Assembly: GCA_039193195.1 (NCBI GenBank)
Contig: JBCCWS010000024.1
Coordinates: 1-64,000 of the forward strand
Source: Pseudomonadota bacterium
Lineage (GTDB): Bacteria; Pseudomonadota; Gammaproteobacteria; Steroidobacterales; JBCBZW01
Reading direction: 5' to 3'
Length of the DNA: 64,000 bases
Shown piece by piece: positions 9,175 to 20,806 of the stretch (the first letter of the stretch is position 1; every line of letters begins with the position of its first letter). A program made the translations under genes and the position numbers. Under the pieces are notes generated by a model. That model ran no database searches. It saw nothing but the letters and a program-made list of their open reading frames with translations, and was not told the origin of the DNA.

Positions 9175-10531
9175 CGAAGACCGCCTCGACTTGGGCGCCG
9201 CCTAGGGAAACAGACCGATCGATGCGCAGCTGACCGCCATAGAGATTGATGATCTCGCGTACGATGTTGAGGCCGATGCCATGTCCAGCCACGCGCTCAT
9301 CGGCACGCACCCCGCGCTCGGTCAGCTGCTCCGCTTGGGCCGGATCGATGCCTGGCCCATCGTCCTCCACCCGCAGGCGCACGCCCGGGCGTCGCCGCTG
9401 GGCACTCACGGGGATAACCTCCACGCTCAGGCTGACGCGGCGAGCGCACCACTTACAGGCGTTGTCCAAGAGATTACCCAGCACTTCCATCAGGTCGCCT
9501 TCATCGCCAAAGAACGCTGCCTCGGCCGGCACGGTGACGACGAGTGCGACGTCCTTCGAGGCGTAGACCTTGGCGAGGGAGCGCTGTAGGCGCTCGGCTA
9601 TCGGCGCCACGTCGATGGGCTTGGCGCCGAGGGACGCCGCTCCCCAAGCGGCGGCGCGCTGCAGCTGGTAGCCCACCATCTGTTGCATATGATCGAGCTG
9701 CTCTTCCATCACCTGCGGCGAGGCCTCATCGTTGGCCACCGCATTGCGCATGACTGCCAGGGGAGTCTTCAGACTGTGCGCGAGATTGCCGAGCGTGTCG
9801 CGATAGCGGGCAAGGCGCTCACGCTCGCCGGCGATCAGGGCATTGAGATTCGCAGTCACACCCTGCAGCTCGCGCGGGTAGTCATCCCCTAGTTCGCTGG
9901 AGCGCCCCTGCTCGATGCGAACGATCTCCTCCTGCACGCGCCGCAAGGGGCGCAACAGCAAGCGCAGGGCCACGCCCTGCCCGACCAGAAGAAACACCAT
10001 CAGCAGCGCGAACCAGCCGAACAGCGCGCGGCGAAACCCATCCACCTCGTGCCGGAAGGGCTCGAGATGTTCAGCCGCAGTGAAGACGAAGGCCGTCTCA
10101 AGATCGTCGGCAAACTCCCACACCACACCGAGACTGAGGGCGAACACGTCCACACCATCCGCCGTCATCGTACGCGCGAAGCGTCGACCGCCAGCGACCA
10201 GCGGCTCAACACCCTGCAACCCGCTGCCGATCGCCGACGGCGATCGCCACAGGGCCTGGCCCCGGCGATCGGAGATCTGGCCGTAAAGCCCAGAGCCCGG
10301 CGTCTCGAAGCGCGCCTCCGGCAGGGCATCGGCGATGAGCAGCGACGGGGGGTCGGTGGCGGTGGGCTCAGCGGCTGCGAGCAGCACGATGAGCTGCACG
10401 TCCAGCCGATCGCGAATCGCCTCCTCCGCGCTGGCGCGAAAGGCGCTGTCCAGCAGCACGATGGTGATACCGAAGAAAACCGTAAGCAGCAGGCTGACGG
10501 CCAACAGCAGCCGTCCGCTGAGCGATCCCAT
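9164..10531 (-). CDS. Sensor histidine kinase, PhoQ-like
   Basis: Membrane sensor kinase of 455 residues: first transmembrane segment about 7-28, a periplasmic sensor of about 135 residues, second segment about 170-192, HAMP-like linker, DHp helix with H252 in LAHSLKTPL, N box LGNLLDNACKW around 350-361, and G boxes EDDGPGID and GHGIGLNIV. The H-box wording and the layout are those of PhoQ. Its ATG directly follows the response regulator TGA (TGAATG), so the two are translationally coupled. Signal unknown; the acidic patches of Salmonella PhoQ are not evident, so Mg2+ sensing should not be assumed. Confidence 0.9.
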   Translation of the reverse strand: MGSLSGRLLLAVSLLLTVFFGITIVLLDSAFRASAEEAIRDRLDVQLIVLLAAAEPTATDPPSLLIADALPEARFETPGSGLYGQISDRRGQALWRSPSAIGSGLQGVEPLVAGGRRFARTMTADGVDVFALSLGVVWEFADDLETAFVFTAAEHLEPFRHEVDGFRRALFGWFALLMVFLLVGQGVALRLLLRPLRRVQEEIVRIEQGRSSELGDDYPRELQGVTANLNALIAGERERLARYRDTLGNLAHSLKTPLAVMRNAVANDEASPQVMEEQLDHMQQMVGYQLQRAAAWGAASLGAKPIDVAPIAERLQRSLAKVYASKDVALVVTVPAEAAFFGDEGDLMEVLGNLLDNACKWCARRVSLSVEVIPVSAQRRRPGVRLRVEDDGPGIDPAQAEQLTERGVRADERVAGHGIGLNIVREIINLYGGQLRIDRSVSLGGAQVEAVFDVE

Positions 10532-11215
10532 TCAGCCGCTGTCCACCTCGAGGGCAAAGCGGTAGCCTCGCCCGCGCAAGGTCTCGATGGGCTTCAGGGC
10601 GTTGTCCGGATCGAGCTTCTTCCGCAGGCGTCCGACAAACACTTCGATGACGTTCGAGTCCCGCTCGAAGTCCTGGTCGTAGAGACTCTCGGTGAGCTCG
10701 GTCTTGGACACCACCTTGCCCGCCGCCAGCATCAAATGCTCGAGCACGCGGTACTCGTAGGAGGTGAGCTCCACCGCCTCCTCCGTGAGCGTGACCTGTT
10801 GGCTTCGCGTGTCGAGGGCGATGGGACCGGCGTTAAGCACAGGGTTCGCGAAACCGGCGGAGCGTCGCAAGAGCGCTTGAATGCGCGCCAGCACTTCTTC
10901 CGGTTGAAAGGGCTTAGTGACGTAGTCGTCGGCGCCGGCTTCGAGCCCCGCCACCTTCTCCTGCCAACGATCTCTCGCCGTGAGAATCAAGATGGGAAAG
11001 GACTTGCCATCCGCCCGCAGCGAGGAGATCACCTCCATCCCGGATAGCTTTGGCAGCCCGAGGTCCACGATGGCCGCATCCACCGGATACTCTCGGCCGA
11101 GGTACAAGCCCTCTTCGCCGTCAGCGGCCGCGTCGACCACGAAGCCGGCAGCGCGGAACTGATCGCTCAGAGAGCTGAGCAGCGTCGGTTCGTCTTCAAC
11201 GATGAGTAAGCGCAT
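10532..11215 (-). CDS. Response regulator, OmpR/PhoB family (PhoP-like)
   Basis: DNA-binding partner of the adjacent sensor kinase, 227 residues. The receiver domain has the acidic pair in VEDEP near residues 7-9, phospho-acceptor D51 in IVDLGLPKLSG, the switch Thr in ILTARD and the Lys in YVTKPFQPEE. The C-terminal winged helix carries ELTSYEYRVLEHL and VFVGRLRKKLD, standard for the OmpR class. It is the first gene of a regulator-kinase-hrpA run. Upstream, at 11264, a PepSY protein on the same strand may belong to the same regulon, as small PepSY proteins often accompany PhoPQ-type systems. Confidence 0.93.
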   Translation of the reverse strand: MRLLIVEDEPTLLSSLSDQFRAAGFVVDAAADGEEGLYLGREYPVDAAIVDLGLPKLSGMEVISSLRADGKSFPILILTARDRWQEKVAGLEAGADDYVTKPFQPEEVLARIQALLRRSAGFANPVLNAGPIALDTRSQQVTLTEEAVELTSYEYRVLEHLMLAAGKVVSKTELTESLYDQDFERDSNVIEVFVGRLRKKLDPDNALKPIETLRGRGYRFALEVDSG

Positions 11216-11263
11216 CGGCGTGGTCTCGAGGGGCGGGGCGCTGAGCCGTGGCTGCGCCCGCAG

Positions 11264-11680
11264 TCATCGGATGCGGCCGGTACGACCGTCCACGCGGATG
11301 GTGCGCACGCGTCCGTCCGGAGACAGGAGCTTGACGTAATGGGTCGGTCGGCCGTCCTGGGCGTAACGCGTTTCCGCGCGGATCACTCGCCCCTGGTAGC
11401 GGGTACGCACCTTAGAAACTGCATCGTCCAAGGAGACGCGTGGACGCTCGCTCTGGGCCAGGCGCAGGGGGCGACGATCCCCCGTCGCCAAGACAGAGAG
11501 CGCTTGCACGATCTGCGAGCGATCACCATCCCTCCCCTCCTGCGTGAGCGACGCACGATCGTGCGTCGTAAGCGCGTCGGCTGGGCTCGCCAGCACTCCG
11601 GCAAACACCAGGCACAACGCGACGACCATCGCGCCCACGGGGGCGAGAGCTGGCGCTGCGTGTATCTTCATGCCCGTCAT
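11264..11680 (-). CDS. Small exported PepSY-domain-like protein
   Basis: A 138-residue protein with a signal peptide (Lys, hydrophobic Ala/Val/Leu run, cleavage near SPADA) and one C-terminal domain of PepSY type: VSLDDAVSKVRTRYQG, then RAETRY, HYVKLLSPDGRVRTIRVD and TGRIR at the very end. PepSY domains in the periplasm are thought to inhibit or sense proteases. It lies just upstream of, and on the same strand as, the PhoP-like regulator, a common arrangement. The ATG at 11680 or one three codons later could start it. Function beyond the fold is not known. Confidence 0.75.
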   Translation of the reverse strand: MTGMKIHAAPALAPVGAMVVALCLVFAGVLASPADALTTHDRASLTQEGRDGDRSQIVQALSVLATGDRRPLRLAQSERPRVSLDDAVSKVRTRYQGRVIRAETRYAQDGRPTHYVKLLSPDGRVRTIRVDGRTGRIR

Positions 11681-11772
11681 TATGCGCGAAGTCCTCTTGC
11701 GATGGATGATTCGGGGTGGTCTCCGAACGATAAGAAGTGTGGGAGAACCGCCCCATGTGCTTGTCCCAGACC

Positions 11773-12324
11773 CTACCCGACGGGGGTCACGGACACCCGC
11801 AGGGCGATGCGATCACCCGGATGGTTCTGGGTACGTGTCTGGTAGGTACGACCGTTGTAGCGATAGGTCACGTCGTATCCCTCCACACGCTCCTCGTAGC
11901 GAACCTCCGTTACCGTCTCACAGCGTCGCACTTCTTCGCTGTAGCCCCGGTCGCGATCTCGGTTGTTACGTGCCACGTCATTGGCGATCGTCGCACCGAG
12001 CAGGCCGCCGACCACGGTAGCCGCCGTGTTGCCCTTGCCGCTACCGAACTGGTTGCCGACCAGGCCTCCGATGACACCACCGGCGAGGGTGGCGGCAGGC
12101 GCGCCGCGGCGACGCGGCTGGCGGTGCACCACTTCGGTCCAGCAGTCCTGCACCGGGTACTCCACCGCAACTTCTCGAACGATGGGCCGCACATCGACCA
12201 CCCGGGCATACTCCAGGTTGCGACCGTTACCGATGCGATCGCCGGCGTGGGCGGCGGGGGTCAGCAGCATGGTGGCGAGAAGGCCGGCCGTCAGGGTGGC
12301 GATTCCGGCGGGTGTTGCGTTCAT
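11773..12324 (-). CDS. Glycine-zipper 2TM-domain surface antigen-like protein
   Basis: A 183-residue envelope protein. An N-terminal signal segment (hydrophobic Ala/Thr/Leu, cleavage near AHA) is followed by a glycine zipper (GGVIGGLVGNQFGSG, then VVGGLLGATIAND). This is the membrane-inserting repeat of the Rickettsia 17-kDa antigen/SlyB group. The C-terminal third is a small beta domain (YDVTYRYNGRTYQTRT). There is no lipobox Cys at the expected place, so it is probably not a lipoprotein. It has its own 90-bp gap to the PepSY gene. Likely structural or stress-related. Confidence 0.75.
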   Translation of the reverse strand: MNATPAGIATLTAGLLATMLLTPAAHAGDRIGNGRNLEYARVVDVRPIVREVAVEYPVQDCWTEVVHRQPRRRGAPAATLAGGVIGGLVGNQFGSGKGNTAATVVGGLLGATIANDVARNNRDRDRGYSEEVRRCETVTEVRYEERVEGYDVTYRYNGRTYQTRTQNHPGDRIALRVSVTPVG

Positions 12325-12449
12325 TGTTCGTGTCCTCCACTCGGGGGTTGAGACGCGCCGACCACTGCGACGCTGGAGTGGAGGTTACGGAGGCCTCGCT
12401 GAATCGATCCTGAATAGGCGCTCTTTCGGTCTACCAACAGAGATGCCGC

Positions 12450-13265
12450 CTACCCCAAGCGCACCTTGGCTTCGTCCCAGAGCGCATCCATGGTGGCCAA
12501 ATCCACCTCCTCCGGGCGCTGGCCCCGTGCTGCGAGCACCCCCTCGATGTAGCCAAAACGGCGCACGAACTTGGCATTGCTGCGATGCAGCGCGAACTCT
12601 GGATCCACTCGGAGGTGGCGCGCCAGGTTGGCCAGCACGAACAGCACGTCACCGAGTTCGTCGGCCAGGCGCTCCTGCAGGCGTTCTGGCTCCGCCTCAT
12701 CACTCGATGCCGCCATCTCCTCGCGCAGCTCCCCGAGTTCTTCCTCCAGCTTGCCGAGCACCTGTTCCACCTCGGGCCAATCGAAGCCCACAGTCGCCGC
12801 ACGTTTGGTCAGTTTCGCCGCGCGCTTCAGCGCCGGAAGGGCTCGAGGCACATCGCCAAGCAGCCCACCGGCGCGCGCTTTCGCGGCGCGCTCGGCCTTC
12901 TTATGCTCCTCCCAGGCCCCCATCACGGCGTCGGCGCCACCGGATAGGGCACCCTTGGCGTCGAACACATGGGGATGGCGACGGATCATCTTGGCGACAA
13001 TGCCTGCCACGACGTCGTCGAAGGTGAAAGCGCCCGCCTCCTTGGCCATCTGGGCGTGGAACACCACCTGGAAGAGTAGATCGCCAAGCTCGTCGCAAAG
13101 ATCCTCGAGATCATCGCGTTCGATGGCATCTGCCACCTCATACGCTTCTTCTACCGTGTACGGCGCAATCGTGGCGAAGGACTGCTGCACGTCCCATGGA
13201 CATCCTCGGTCGGGATGGCGCAGCTGCGCCATAATCTCTAGTAGTTTCTCAATTTTTATCTTCAA
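12450..13265 (-). CDS. mazG: Nucleoside triphosphate pyrophosphohydrolase MazG
   Basis: Hydrolyses (d)NTPs to monophosphates, cleaning the nucleotide pool and modulating ppGpp. Two tandem MazG domains are visible: MAQLRHPDRGCPWD and EEAYEVADAI, then EELGELREEMAAS and ELGDVLFVLANLARHL. The metal-binding EExxE and ExxD patterns are kept in both halves. Length, about 271 residues, matches E. coli MazG. The start is uncertain: the frame opens at TTG 13292, TTG 13265 gives MKIKIEKLLEIM as in homologues, and ATG 13232 is the first ATG. The gene overlaps the preceding Nudix gene, implying translational coupling. Confidence 0.92.
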   Translation of the reverse strand: MKIKIEKLLEIMAQLRHPDRGCPWDVQQSFATIAPYTVEEAYEVADAIERDDLEDLCDELGDLLFQVVFHAQMAKEAGAFTFDDVVAGIVAKMIRRHPHVFDAKGALSGGADAVMGAWEEHKKAERAAKARAGGLLGDVPRALPALKRAAKLTKRAATVGFDWPEVEQVLGKLEEELGELREEMAASSDEAEPERLQERLADELGDVLFVLANLARHLRVDPEFALHRSNAKFVRRFGYIEGVLAARGQRPEEVDLATMDALWDEAKVRLG

Positions 13266-13929
13266 AACCTTGTAATTTCTCGTAAAGCCCAACGATTATT
13301 CCAGCCGTCGCCCCCCAGATTAGGCGGCCGCCGTAGTCGATCTCATAGAACTCGACCCGCTCGCCGTAGAACTCTCGGGAGGCAATTCGCTGGTTTGCCG
13401 GGTCGATCAGGTAGTCCAGGGGAACCTCGAAGGCCGACGCCACTTCCGTGGCGTCAAGATCGAGCTCGCGATAGGGCCGTACCCGCCCGACCACGGGGAC
13501 GATGGAGAACCCGGTACCGGTCACGTAGGTATCGAGGTAGCCGATCACCTGCACCTCTGCCGGGGCGATTCCCACCTCCTCCTCAGTCTCCCGCAACGCG
13601 GCGGCGCGCGGGTCCTCGTCGTGGGACTCGATACGCCCGCCGGGGAAGGAGACCTGCCCCGCATGGTGCTTGAGCCCTGAACTGCGCTCGGTGAGCAAGA
13701 CCGTGGTGCCGCCATTGCGCTCCACCAGCGGCACCAGCACGGCCGACTGGCGCAAGCTCCCGGCCTCGCCGATCCGCCGCCTCAGCAGGCCTGCTCCTGA
13801 GCGGGTAGGTAAGCGGAACGACTCAGGCGCGAGGCCTGGCGAGGTGCCGAGCAAGCGGGCGTGCAGTCGCGCCAGCAGGGGATCATCAGACGACGATGGC
13901 GGTCCGTCGTTCACCTGGCGACAGCCCAC
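13249..13929 (-). CDS. Nudix hydrolase, CoA pyrophosphatase (NudL/YeaB) family
   Basis: A 226-residue Nudix protein that probably cleaves coenzyme A or acyl-CoA to 3',5'-ADP and phosphopantetheine. The Nudix box is seen as FPGGRIESHDEDPR, then ALRETEEEVG. The upstream segment AVLVPLVERNGGTTVLLTER with SSGLKHHAGQVSFPGG is characteristic of the NudL subgroup. GTG at 13929 is used; it sits six bases after the fumC stop, so fumC, this gene and mazG are likely one operon. GTG at 13914 is an alternative. Confidence 0.9.
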   Translation of the reverse strand: MGCRQVNDGPPSSSDDPLLARLHARLLGTSPGLAPESFRLPTRSGAGLLRRRIGEAGSLRQSAVLVPLVERNGGTTVLLTERSSGLKHHAGQVSFPGGRIESHDEDPRAAALRETEEEVGIAPAEVQVIGYLDTYVTGTGFSIVPVVGRVRPYRELDLDATEVASAFEVPLDYLIDPANQRIASREFYGERVEFYEIDYGGRLIWGATAGIIVGLYEKLQGFEDKN

Positions 13930-13935
13930 GGGGTG

Positions 13936-15345
13936 CTAACCGCCATTGCCGACGATGCCCCCCTGTGCCAGGCGGGCGGGATCGAGCAGGCGCTCCAAAG
14001 TGGCGCGATCGAGATCGGTTTCGTCCAGGGCTACGTCGATGATCGGTCGACCCTCGGCGTAGGCCTTCTTGGCGATAGCGGCACCCTTCTCGTAGCCGAT
14101 GACGGGATTGAGCGCCGTGACCAGGATGGGATTGCGGGCCAAAGCCTGCTCCACCTGCTCGTGGTTGACCTCGAAGCCCGCGATCGCATCGTGGGCTAGA
14201 GCGCGGGTGACTCGCGCCATGAGCTCGATACTCTGCAGCAGGTTATAGGCGGTAACCGGCAGCATGACGTTGAGCTGAAAGTTGCCCGACTGGCCCGCGA
14301 TGGTGATCGTGGCGTCGTTGCCGATCACCTGGGCGCTGGCCATGGCCGCCGCCTCGGCGATGACCGGGTTGATCTTGCCCGGCATGATACTGCTCCCAGG
14401 CTGCAGGGCTGGCAGGGTGATCTCCCCAAGACCTGCTAGCGGGCCGCTGTTCATCCAGCGCAGGTCATTGGCGATCTTCATCACGCTGACGGCCAGGGTA
14501 CGCAAGGCGCCAGAAAGCTCGACGGCAGTGTCTACGGTGGCTTGCGCTTCGAAGGGGTCGTCCGCCCGACAGAAGTCGATACCCGTGGCCCCGGAGAGCG
14601 CCGCCGCGAAGCGATCCGCGAACTCCTCGTGCGCATTGATCCCCGAGCCCACAGCGGTGCCGCCCTGGGCCAATCCGTGCAGACGCGGCAGGCACGCCTG
14701 CACCCGTGCCTTGCCCGCGGCCACCTGAGCGGCCCAGGCGCCGATCTCCTGACCGAAGGACACCGGCATGGCGTCCATCAGGTGAGTCCGGCCGGTCTTG
14801 ATCACGCCGTCGAGCGCGGTCGCCCGCGCTCGCGCGACCTGGACGAAGTCGTCCAAGGCGGGAAGCAGCAACTCGTGACACAGCAACGCGGCGCTCACGT
14901 GCAGCGCCGTAGGCACCACATCGTTGCTGCTCTGGCTCATGTTCACGTGATCGTTGGGATGCGCAGTCTCACCGTGCGCTAGGCGTGCGCTGGCAAGGTG
15001 GGCGATCACCTCGTTGGCGTTCATGTTGGAGCTGGTGCCAGAACCGGTCTGGAACACGTCAACCGGGAAGTGCGCATCGTGAGTCCCCGCCACCACCTCC
15101 TCGGCGGCGCCGCGAATCGCCTCCGCTAGCGACACTGGCAGCAAGCCCAGGCCGGCGTTGGCATCGGCGGCGGCGCCCTTGATGAGCCCGAGTGCGCGGA
15201 TGAACGCGCGCGGCATGGTCAGGCCACTGATCGGGAAGTTCTGCACGGCGCGCTGCGTTTGGGCGGCCCACAGGGCGGCCGCCGGCACCTGCAGCTCCCC
15301 CATGCTGTCTTTCTCAACGCGAAACTTCGCACCCTCATCGGTCAT
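13936..15345 (-). CDS. fumC: Fumarate hydratase class II
   Basis: Iron-independent fumarase of the TCA cycle, interconverting fumarate and malate. At 469 residues it is the usual FumC length. Visible family signatures are TGSGTSSNMNANEV, HPNDHVNMSQSSND (substrate site), TGRTHLMDA and the superfamily signature GSSIMPGKINP. First gene of a short minus-strand run with the Nudix and mazG genes. Divergent from purB, another member of the same aspartase/fumarase superfamily, over a 107-bp promoter gap. Confidence 0.97.
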   Translation of the reverse strand: MTDEGAKFRVEKDSMGELQVPAAALWAAQTQRAVQNFPISGLTMPRAFIRALGLIKGAAADANAGLGLLPVSLAEAIRGAAEEVVAGTHDAHFPVDVFQTGSGTSSNMNANEVIAHLASARLAHGETAHPNDHVNMSQSSNDVVPTALHVSAALLCHELLLPALDDFVQVARARATALDGVIKTGRTHLMDAMPVSFGQEIGAWAAQVAAGKARVQACLPRLHGLAQGGTAVGSGINAHEEFADRFAAALSGATGIDFCRADDPFEAQATVDTAVELSGALRTLAVSVMKIANDLRWMNSGPLAGLGEITLPALQPGSSIMPGKINPVIAEAAAMASAQVIGNDATITIAGQSGNFQLNVMLPVTAYNLLQSIELMARVTRALAHDAIAGFEVNHEQVEQALARNPILVTALNPVIGYEKGAAIAKKAYAEGRPIIDVALDETDLDRATLERLLDPARLAQGGIVGNGG

Positions 15346-15380
15346 AGCAGCTCCCTGTCATCTCGGTGATCCTGAAGACC

Positions 15381-15417
15381 CGTCGCCGCGGCGACGGCCC
15401 TGGCTTTGCGATATAGT
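15381..15417 (+). promoter_or_regulatory. 16-bp perfect palindrome and TATAGT element between fumC and purB
   Basis: CGTCGCCGCGGCGACG (15381-15396) is a perfect palindrome in the divergent fumC/purB gap. TATAGT at 15412-15417 is a good -10 candidate for purB, about 36 bases before its GTG, but there is no clear -35. The palindrome could be an operator overlapping the -35 position or a GC-rich coincidence. Confidence 0.35.
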
Positions 15418-15452
15418 GCGCCATCATCCCAGGCCGGTAACAGACCCCCTCC

Positions 15453-16859
15453 GTGGAGCCACTCGCACTCTCCAGCCTTACGGCGATCAGCCCCCTCGAT
15501 GGGCGCTACGCCCGCCACACGAGCGCTCTGCGCAACCTGTTCAGCGAATTCGGCCTAATCCATCATCGAGTCAAAGTAGAGCTGGCCTGGTTCGAAGCGC
15601 TCAGCGACGAACCCCAGATCGAAGAGCTGGCCGCCCTGTCCGATGCGGATCGCGGTTACCTGCGCGAGATTGACGCGCGCTTCGATGAGGCCCACGCAGC
15701 CCGTGTGAAGGCCCTTGAAGCCACCACCAATCACGACGTAAAGGCCGTGGAGTACTTCCTGAAGGAGTGCTTTGCCGAACGGCAGTCCCTCGCGACTGGG
15801 GCTGAGTTTTTACACTTTGCGTGCACCTCCGAGGACATCAACAACCTCGCCTACGCGCTGATGCTCGCATCCGCGCGCCACGAGGTGATCGACCCCACAT
15901 TGACCCAGCTCCGCGAACGCCTCACGGAGCTCGCCCATCGCTACCAAGCCACGCCGATGTTGGCCCGCACTCACGGTCAGCCCGCGAGCCCAACCACCCT
16001 TGGCAAGGAGTTGGCCAACGTTCTTCATCGCCTCATGCGCCAACATCGCCAACTTCAGCAGGTACCCGTCCTCGGCAAGTTAAACGGCGCCACGGGGAAC
16101 TTCAACGCCCACTATGCGGCCTATCCACAGGTGGACTGGCCAAGCCTCAGTGCGCGCTTCATCACCGAGCTGCGCCTCACGCCTAACCCGCTGACCACGC
16201 AGATCGAACCGCACGATTGGATCGCCGAGTACTGCGATGCCCTGCGCCGCCTAAACACGGTCTTGATCGACCTAGCCCGCGACGTTTGGGGCTACATCTC
16301 CGTCGGCTACTTCCGCCAGGCCGCAGTGGCTGGCGAGGTGGGCTCCTCCACCATGCCGCACAAGGTCAACCCGATCGACTTCGAAAACGCGGAAGGCAAC
16401 CTCGGCCTCGCCAACGCGCTACTCGAACACCTCGCCGCCAAGCTGCCCATCTCCCGTTGGCAACGTGACCTCACCGACTCCACCGTCATGCGTAATGTGG
16501 GCAGCGCCGTGGCCTACTCGCAGCTGGCCTGGGTCTCCCTGATGCGCGGCCTCGACAAGCTGGCCGCCGGCGAAGAACGCTTGGCAGAGGACCTCGCCGG
16601 CAACGTAGAAGTGCTGACCGAGGCGGTGCAGACGGTCATGCGTCGCTACGGCCTCCACTCACCCTACGAGCAGCTGAAGGCCTTGAGCCGCGGCCGCCGT
16701 ATCGATCTTGAGACGCTGCGCGAGTTTATCCGCGGCCTCGACATCCCGGACGACGCGCGGGCGCGGCTGCTAGCGATGGAGCCGGCGGACTACACGGGCA
16801 ATGCGGCGGAGCAGGCCCAGGCCCTAGTGCTGCCGCTGCTCGCCGGCGACGAATCCTAG
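15453..16859 (+). CDS. purB: Adenylosuccinate lyase
   Basis: Removes fumarate from SAICAR and adenylosuccinate in purine synthesis. The 468-residue protein begins at GTG and reads LSSLTAISPLDGRYARHT, the classic PurB N-terminus. It carries TNHDVKAVEYFLKE, the substrate-binding ARTHGQPASPTTLGKE, and the superfamily signature GSSTMPHKVNPIDFENAEG. Length matches the E. coli long type (456). It is followed after 17 bases by mnmA; purB and mnmA are neighbours in many gammaproteobacteria, usually with mnmA first. Confidence 0.96.
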   Translation: MEPLALSSLTAISPLDGRYARHTSALRNLFSEFGLIHHRVKVELAWFEALSDEPQIEELAALSDADRGYLREIDARFDEAHAARVKALEATTNHDVKAVEYFLKECFAERQSLATGAEFLHFACTSEDINNLAYALMLASARHEVIDPTLTQLRERLTELAHRYQATPMLARTHGQPASPTTLGKELANVLHRLMRQHRQLQQVPVLGKLNGATGNFNAHYAAYPQVDWPSLSARFITELRLTPNPLTTQIEPHDWIAEYCDALRRLNTVLIDLARDVWGYISVGYFRQAAVAGEVGSSTMPHKVNPIDFENAEGNLGLANALLEHLAAKLPISRWQRDLTDSTVMRNVGSAVAYSQLAWVSLMRGLDKLAAGEERLAEDLAGNVEVLTEAVQTVMRRYGLHSPYEQLKALSRGRRIDLETLREFIRGLDIPDDARARLLAMEPADYTGNAAEQAQALVLPLLAGDES

Positions 16860-16876
16860 CCAGGAAACCCATTAGC

Positions 16877-18040
16877 GTGAAGGTTATCGTTGGCATGTCC
16901 GGTGGCGTGGACTCGGCGGTCGCTGCCCTGCGCCTACTCGAACAGGGGCACGATGTGCAGGCCCTGCACATGACCAATTGGGACGGCGACGACGACGCGT
17001 ACTGCACCAACGCCGAGGATGTGCAGTCCGCCGCTGCCTGCTGTCGCGAACTGGGCATCCCGCTGCACCGGGTGAACTTCGCGACCCAATACCGCGAGTC
17101 GGTGTTCACCTACTTGCTCGAGGAGTACCGACGCGGCCGCACCCCTAACCCCGACGTGCTGTGTAACCGAGAGATCAAGTTCGGCGTGTTCCTACGCTAC
17201 GCACGACGGCTAGGTGGCGAGGCCATTGCCACCGGCCACTACGCGCGGGTTCGCCACACCGGATCGAGCCCCCAGCTGCTCAAGGGCGTGGACCCGCACA
17301 AGGACCAGAGCTACTTTCTGCACGCCGTCAGCGCGGCAGCGCTGCGCATCACCTACTTTCCCCTCGGCGAGCTGCACAAGCAGGAGGTGCGGGAGCAGGC
17401 GAGACAGGCGGGATTGGCCAACCACGATCGGCGTGACAGCACGGGTATCTGCTTCATCGGCGAGCGACCCTTTCGCGAGTTCCTGGCGCGCTATCTGCCC
17501 GCGCAACCAGGGCCCATGTGTACGCCTGCAGGTGAACAAGTCGGGGAACACCAGGGCCTGATGTTCTATACCCTGGGCCAGCGCCGGGGCTTGGGCCTTG
17601 GCGGTCGTGCCGACGGCAAGGATGCCCCTTGGTACGTGGTGAACAAGCACGTGGAAGAGAACCGGCTGATCGTCACCCAGGGCGATGATGACCAGCTCCT
17701 GAGCGATCGACTGTGGGCCGAGGCCCCTCACTGGATCGGCGACACGCCGCCCGTGTTTCCCGCCACGCTGCAAGCACGCGTTCGCTACCGGCAGGCGCCC
17801 CAGGCCTGCCAGGTGCTCGCCAGCGCCGACCAACACGGCGCGCTGGAGGTTCGCTTCGACGACGCCCAACGCGCCGTGACGCCGGGACAGTTCGTTGTGT
17901 TCTACGACGGCGAGCGCTGCCTCGGCGGCGCCACCATCCACCGCGAGCGGCGCATCATCGCCGGCGCCAGCGCCAATCGAACGCGTGATGCAAGGGCACC
18001 GGTAACCGACAGCACATCGGCCGATCACTATACTTCTTGA
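16877..18040 (+). CDS. mnmA: tRNA-specific 2-thiouridylase MnmA
   Basis: Thiolates U34 of the Lys, Glu and Gln tRNAs using sulfur relayed from IscS. The N-terminal ATP-pyrophosphatase loop is [12 protein letters not shown] (residues 6-17, after a GTG start). The two catalytic cysteines lie in [13 protein letters not shown] and [26 protein letters not shown] and [11 protein letters not shown] complete the family pattern. At 387 residues it is about 20 longer than E. coli MnmA. The excess is a low-conservation C-terminal tail rich in Ala, Arg, Thr and Ser, which ends 41 bases before acnA. Confidence 0.95.
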   Translation: MKVIVGMSGGVDSAVAALRLLEQGHDVQALHMTNWDGDDDAYCTNAEDVQSAAACCRELGIPLHRVNFATQYRESVFTYLLEEYRRGRTPNPDVLCNREIKFGVFLRYARRLGGEAIATGHYARVRHTGSSPQLLKGVDPHKDQSYFLHAVSAAALRITYFPLGELHKQEVREQARQAGLANHDRRDSTGICFIGERPFREFLARYLPAQPGPMCTPAGEQVGEHQGLMFYTLGQRRGLGLGGRADGKDAPWYVVNKHVEENRLIVTQGDDDQLLSDRLWAEAPHWIGDTPPVFPATLQARVRYRQAPQACQVLASADQHGALEVRFDDAQRAVTPGQFVVFYDGERCLGGATIHRERRIIAGASANRTRDARAPVTDSTSADHYTS

Positions 18041-18081
18041 CAGCTCAGGCTGTGGCGGGTCCCGACAGCACCGGAGACGGC

Positions 18082-20751
<2,670 letters not shown>

Positions 20752-20806
20752 GCCAGCTAGCCCCCAACAGTAGGAACAAGCGTCCCGCTTGCATCGGAGT
20801 AAGTCC

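Noticed and set aside
11339-12020. Plus-strand frames over the PepSY and glycine-zipper genes
   Set aside because: No domain character, and the opposite strand encodes clear envelope proteins with signal peptides.
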